From JTS-RE37 sp041743975 (GTDB lineage Bacteria > Bacteroidota > Bacteroidia > Flavobacteriales > Flavobacteriaceae): a DNA stretch of 33,346 nucleotides. The notes under the pieces are model-generated. The model saw nothing but the letters and a program-made list of their open reading frames with translations. It made no database searches and had not been told where the DNA came from. Below, piece after piece: positions 31,149-33,346 of the stretch (positions are counted from its first letter, which is position 1; every line of letters begins with the position of its first letter). Where the stretch lies: assembly GCA_041743975.1 (NCBI GenBank), contig JBGTLT010000194.1, positions 1 through 33,346 on the forward strand, in the 5' to 3' direction. The position numbers and the translations under genes are program-made.

Positions 31149-33035
31149 TTACTGGGTGCAATTCTCACAATAGGTCGCCCTTAAAAAATCATCCTCCAGC
31201 AATTGAAAGGAGACCCCCCCGTTGCCAAAAGCGTTGAAAAGCCGGCAGAACTTGCTTTGATTCATATTGATGGCGTTCAGCATAACGGTTCGGTAATCCG
31301 GATCGTTGGTCAGGTCCCTGTCGATCAGGGTCAGGTTTAAATAGAAAAACAACAGATCTTCAGCTACATTGATCTGCATCACCTTATCCTGTAATACCTC
31401 GACGGCTTTATCAATATTGGAATAGTAGGACAGATACTGCGAAAGGCTCAGGTAGTCAAAAGCCGTCATTGGGAACTTTTTATAATGGGAAAGTATGTAA
31501 TCCACGGAAATATCCTTGTTATAGAAATCGCGGCGGAGCATTAAAATCCCGCTTTTTACAATATGGAAATTCACAAACATCCTTTCGATCAGGGCAGGTT
31601 CAATCCCGTAACTATTCAAAAGCCCAATCTCCCTTTCAATAAGGCGGTCATCGAAGGGCTGTACATTATAGTGCCATAGTTTCAGCTTCAGCGATATCAG
31701 ATTGTATTTGATCTTAGGGTCCTCCGGGGAAAGTTCGTTCAGTTGCAGGAGTTCATTATAGGCTATAAGCATATTGCGTTCATCCAGCAAATACCGCATG
31801 GCGGAATTCTTGTTGAAGAAGGGCACGAATTTCAACTGCTTCGGAATCTCCATCCGTGTCAGGATATGGGGATCCTCATCCTTGTTCTTTAGCTTTTCAA
31901 AAAGTGAATTTTGAAGCACGGCTGCCTTATTGAGATCACTTTGAGCGATCGCCTCATTGAATTCTTTCAGGAGTGAAGCGGCGGGCTGATCCCGGTAGGG
32001 GTCTTTTTTTTCCAATAAAAGCGTAATGACCGCTTTCCGATGAAATTTCAGGTAAATTTCCAATTCGTCTGCAAGTGCCCCTGCAACCTGGCTATTGAGT
32101 TGCTCCTTACTGAGGCTTTTCAGATCATCATAAGTAGTACCACGGATATCATTCAGGAATTCAACCCAGTTCTCCGAAGTTGAAATTTCCGTGCGCATGG
32201 TGAGTTGCTGGAAGGATTGCAGGGCTGCAATAATGCTTTGGGCCCGTTGTTCCTGTAATTCCTTGTTCCGATCCCGGTTACCTTCTATTGAGGAATATGC
32301 TTTGATATTAATTTTGGAAATAGTAAAGTCGGTAAGCGCTAAAGAATCGTACAGCGGTTTGATATCCTGTGGGGAATACTGAGCCTTGTTCTTTTCAAAG
32401 GGAATCGTAAAAGTGAGGGTTTTATATTTAAGGGTATACTGGTCTTCGCCGGCCCTGGCACTTAATTTCGTTGTGTAGGTGAGGGAATCCAGGAACATCC
32501 CCATATCCAACAGATCCCATTGGTAGGCTACCAGGTCAAAAATGGTCTGGTAGCGGCACAGGTTTTGGTTGCTGAGAAAGAGAATATTAAATTCCAGGTC
32601 TTTTACAGCCAGGTCTTCGGGGAGTTTGCCAACCCATACCCTGAACCGGTTTCCATAGGGCACGATGGATTTAAGGAGTGTCTGTGCATAAACCGGCTGT
32701 AGCAATTCCCCCCGTATCTGGCTGGCATCAGGCAGGACTTCCTGGCAACCGTAACGCTTTTTCGAAACCATATCTACTGCCAGCCCGTCACCGGTAAACC
32801 TGAACAAGCTGGTAAACCACTGTTTGTCCGAAATTTCAAAGAAAAGGTTATTGGATTTATCCCGTTGAATAGAAAAATTCACCTCTTTTGGGGTGCTGGC
32901 GAAAATTTTATTAAACCGCCCGCACACTTCATTTCGTGTAGTTTGGGGAAACTGTATATCGAAGGTGTTTTGTGCCAGTGTTGTTTCTAATGCCAGCAAG
33001 AGTAGCAGCAGCAATGATTTTTGTATAGAATTCAT
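31149..33035 (-). CDS. Exported protein with an OmpA-like segment, function unknown
   Basis: From the ATG at 33035 the product is 628 aa, starting with a Sec signal peptide (MNSIQKSLLLLLLLALETTLAQ). An upstream ATG at 33062 is unlikely: a strong Shine-Dalgarno AGAGGAG sits about 7 bases before 33035, unusual in this genome, and the signal peptide begins there. Residues about 215-285 resemble the peptidoglycan-binding OmpA C-terminal fold (FEKNKAQYSPQDIKPLYDSL and INIKAYSSIEGNRDRNKELQ), but divergent. The C-terminal half is helical, TPR-like in rhythm, and ends with a CENC Cys pair. It is probably periplasmic or lipid-free cell-envelope bound. It converges on the epimerase operon. Confidence 0.75.
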   Translation of the reverse strand: MNSIQKSLLLLLLLALETTLAQNTFDIQFPQTTRNEVCGRFNKIFASTPKEVNFSIQRDKSNNLFFEISDKQWFTSLFRFTGDGLAVDMVSKKRYGCQEVLPDASQIRGELLQPVYAQTLLKSIVPYGNRFRVWVGKLPEDLAVKDLEFNILFLSNQNLCRYQTIFDLVAYQWDLLDMGMFLDSLTYTTKLSARAGEDQYTLKYKTLTFTIPFEKNKAQYSPQDIKPLYDSLALTDFTISKINIKAYSSIEGNRDRNKELQEQRAQSIIAALQSFQQLTMRTEISTSENWVEFLNDIRGTTYDDLKSLSKEQLNSQVAGALADELEIYLKFHRKAVITLLLEKKDPYRDQPAASLLKEFNEAIAQSDLNKAAVLQNSLFEKLKNKDEDPHILTRMEIPKQLKFVPFFNKNSAMRYLLDERNMLIAYNELLQLNELSPEDPKIKYNLISLKLKLWHYNVQPFDDRLIEREIGLLNSYGIEPALIERMFVNFHIVKSGILMLRRDFYNKDISVDYILSHYKKFPMTAFDYLSLSQYLSYYSNIDKAVEVLQDKVMQINVAEDLLFFYLNLTLIDRDLTNDPDYRTVMLNAINMNQSKFCRLFNAFGNGGVSFQLLEDDFLRATYCENCTQ

Positions 33036-33142
33036 GGGGAAACTCCTCTTCTTTTCACGCATTGGCTAAGATACTTTATTCATTGGTGGGAAGTGCTTTC
33101 CGGCAATGGATGTCATTTAAAAGGACACGGCTGACGTATGGT

Positions 33143-33346
33143 TTAGCCTAACCGTATACTTACGCCCCCGGCCAGCCTGTTATTTTCTGAATCGAAATGA
33201 AAATCGATACGCCCCAGGTTGAGCCCATAGCACCCTACCTGGTTGACAAGTACCTCGAGTCCGTTACGGTTCCTGCGAACGACCGGTTTATCCAGAAATG
33301 TATGTGTATGACCGCCGATGATCAGGTCTATATGCTCCGTTTGACC
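33143..33346 (-). CDS. 5'-nucleotidase/metallophosphatase family protein, 3' end only
   Basis: Only the last 67 codons are in the window; the gene runs past the right edge. GGHTHTFLDKP is the final metal-binding motif of calcineurin-like metallophosphatases of the 5'-nucleotidase group (UshA/CpdB type). It is followed by NQVGCYGLNLGRIDFHF and a stop TAA at 33143-33145, without the usual C-terminal substrate-binding domain. Flavobacteria often split this enzyme into a metallophosphatase gene and a separate C-terminal-domain gene; that arrangement would fit. It ends about 110 bases upstream of the OmpA-like gene, in the same direction. Confidence 0.85.
   Translation of the reverse strand, partial: GQTEHIDLIIGGHTHTFLDKPVVRRNRNGLEVLVNQVGCYGLNLGRIDFHFDSENNRLAGGVSIRLG

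Overview
The window reads as a chromosomal segment of a Flavobacteriaceae-type bacterium (Bacteroidota). The evidence is the dnaA / low-molecular-weight phosphatase / RsmI-like gene order, DnaA and CorA sequences of flavobacterial type, several exact TANNTTTG promoter -7 boxes, and few strong Shine-Dalgarno sites. I see no tRNA, rRNA, CRISPR array, insertion sequence or phage gene. The family is inferred from sequence character, not from a database search.

Layout. (1) 1-10,160, housekeeping: a minus-strand run dnaA - phosphatase - RsmI-like methyltransferase; divergent from it a YbgC-type thioesterase; then a minus-strand run ribD - HAD hydrolase - EamA transporter that ends in a wrecked yigZ/IMPACT pseudogene; then a plus-strand operon prmC - LOG-family hydrolase - ligA. 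(2) 10,187-17,050: a polytopic membrane protein, a 97-aa conserved small protein, a two-helix pore-like membrane protein with an in-frame stop behind its apparent N-terminus, an NhaD-type antiporter, a RimK-type ATP-grasp ligase with an overlapping aspartoacylase/succinylglutamate-desuccinylase-like hydrolase, and a CorA channel with GTN in place of GMN. (3) 17,354-31,066, the most unusual part: an exported protein with the His-domain/ATP-domain order and ATP-domain signature of glucan water dikinases; a GNAT-nitrilase fusion; two exported serine hydrolases with class A beta-lactamase motifs on either side of an ATP/ADP-translocase-like protein carrying HEAT repeats; and a tight four-gene operon of a threonine-synthase-like PLP enzyme, a DUF1611/DgcN-like P-loop protein, an enolase-superfamily dipeptide epimerase/DgcA-like enzyme and an unknown acidic protein. 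(4) 31,149-33,346: an exported protein with an OmpA-like segment, and the 3' end of a 5'-nucleotidase-like metallophosphatase.

How it may fit together. Region 3, with the RimK-like ligase and its partner hydrolase, is rich in enzymes that make, cut, epimerise or acylate amide and peptide bonds. The epimerase keeps the catalytic Lys pairs and also the D-x-D motif that in characterised dipeptide epimerases holds the free amino group of a dipeptide. A D/L-peptide or D-glutamate salvage or tailoring pathway is the most economical hypothesis, but it is inference from gene neighbourhood and motifs. The clearest direct sequence observations are the yigZ pseudogene (parts in all three reading frames) and the in-frame stop at 12,088-12,090.
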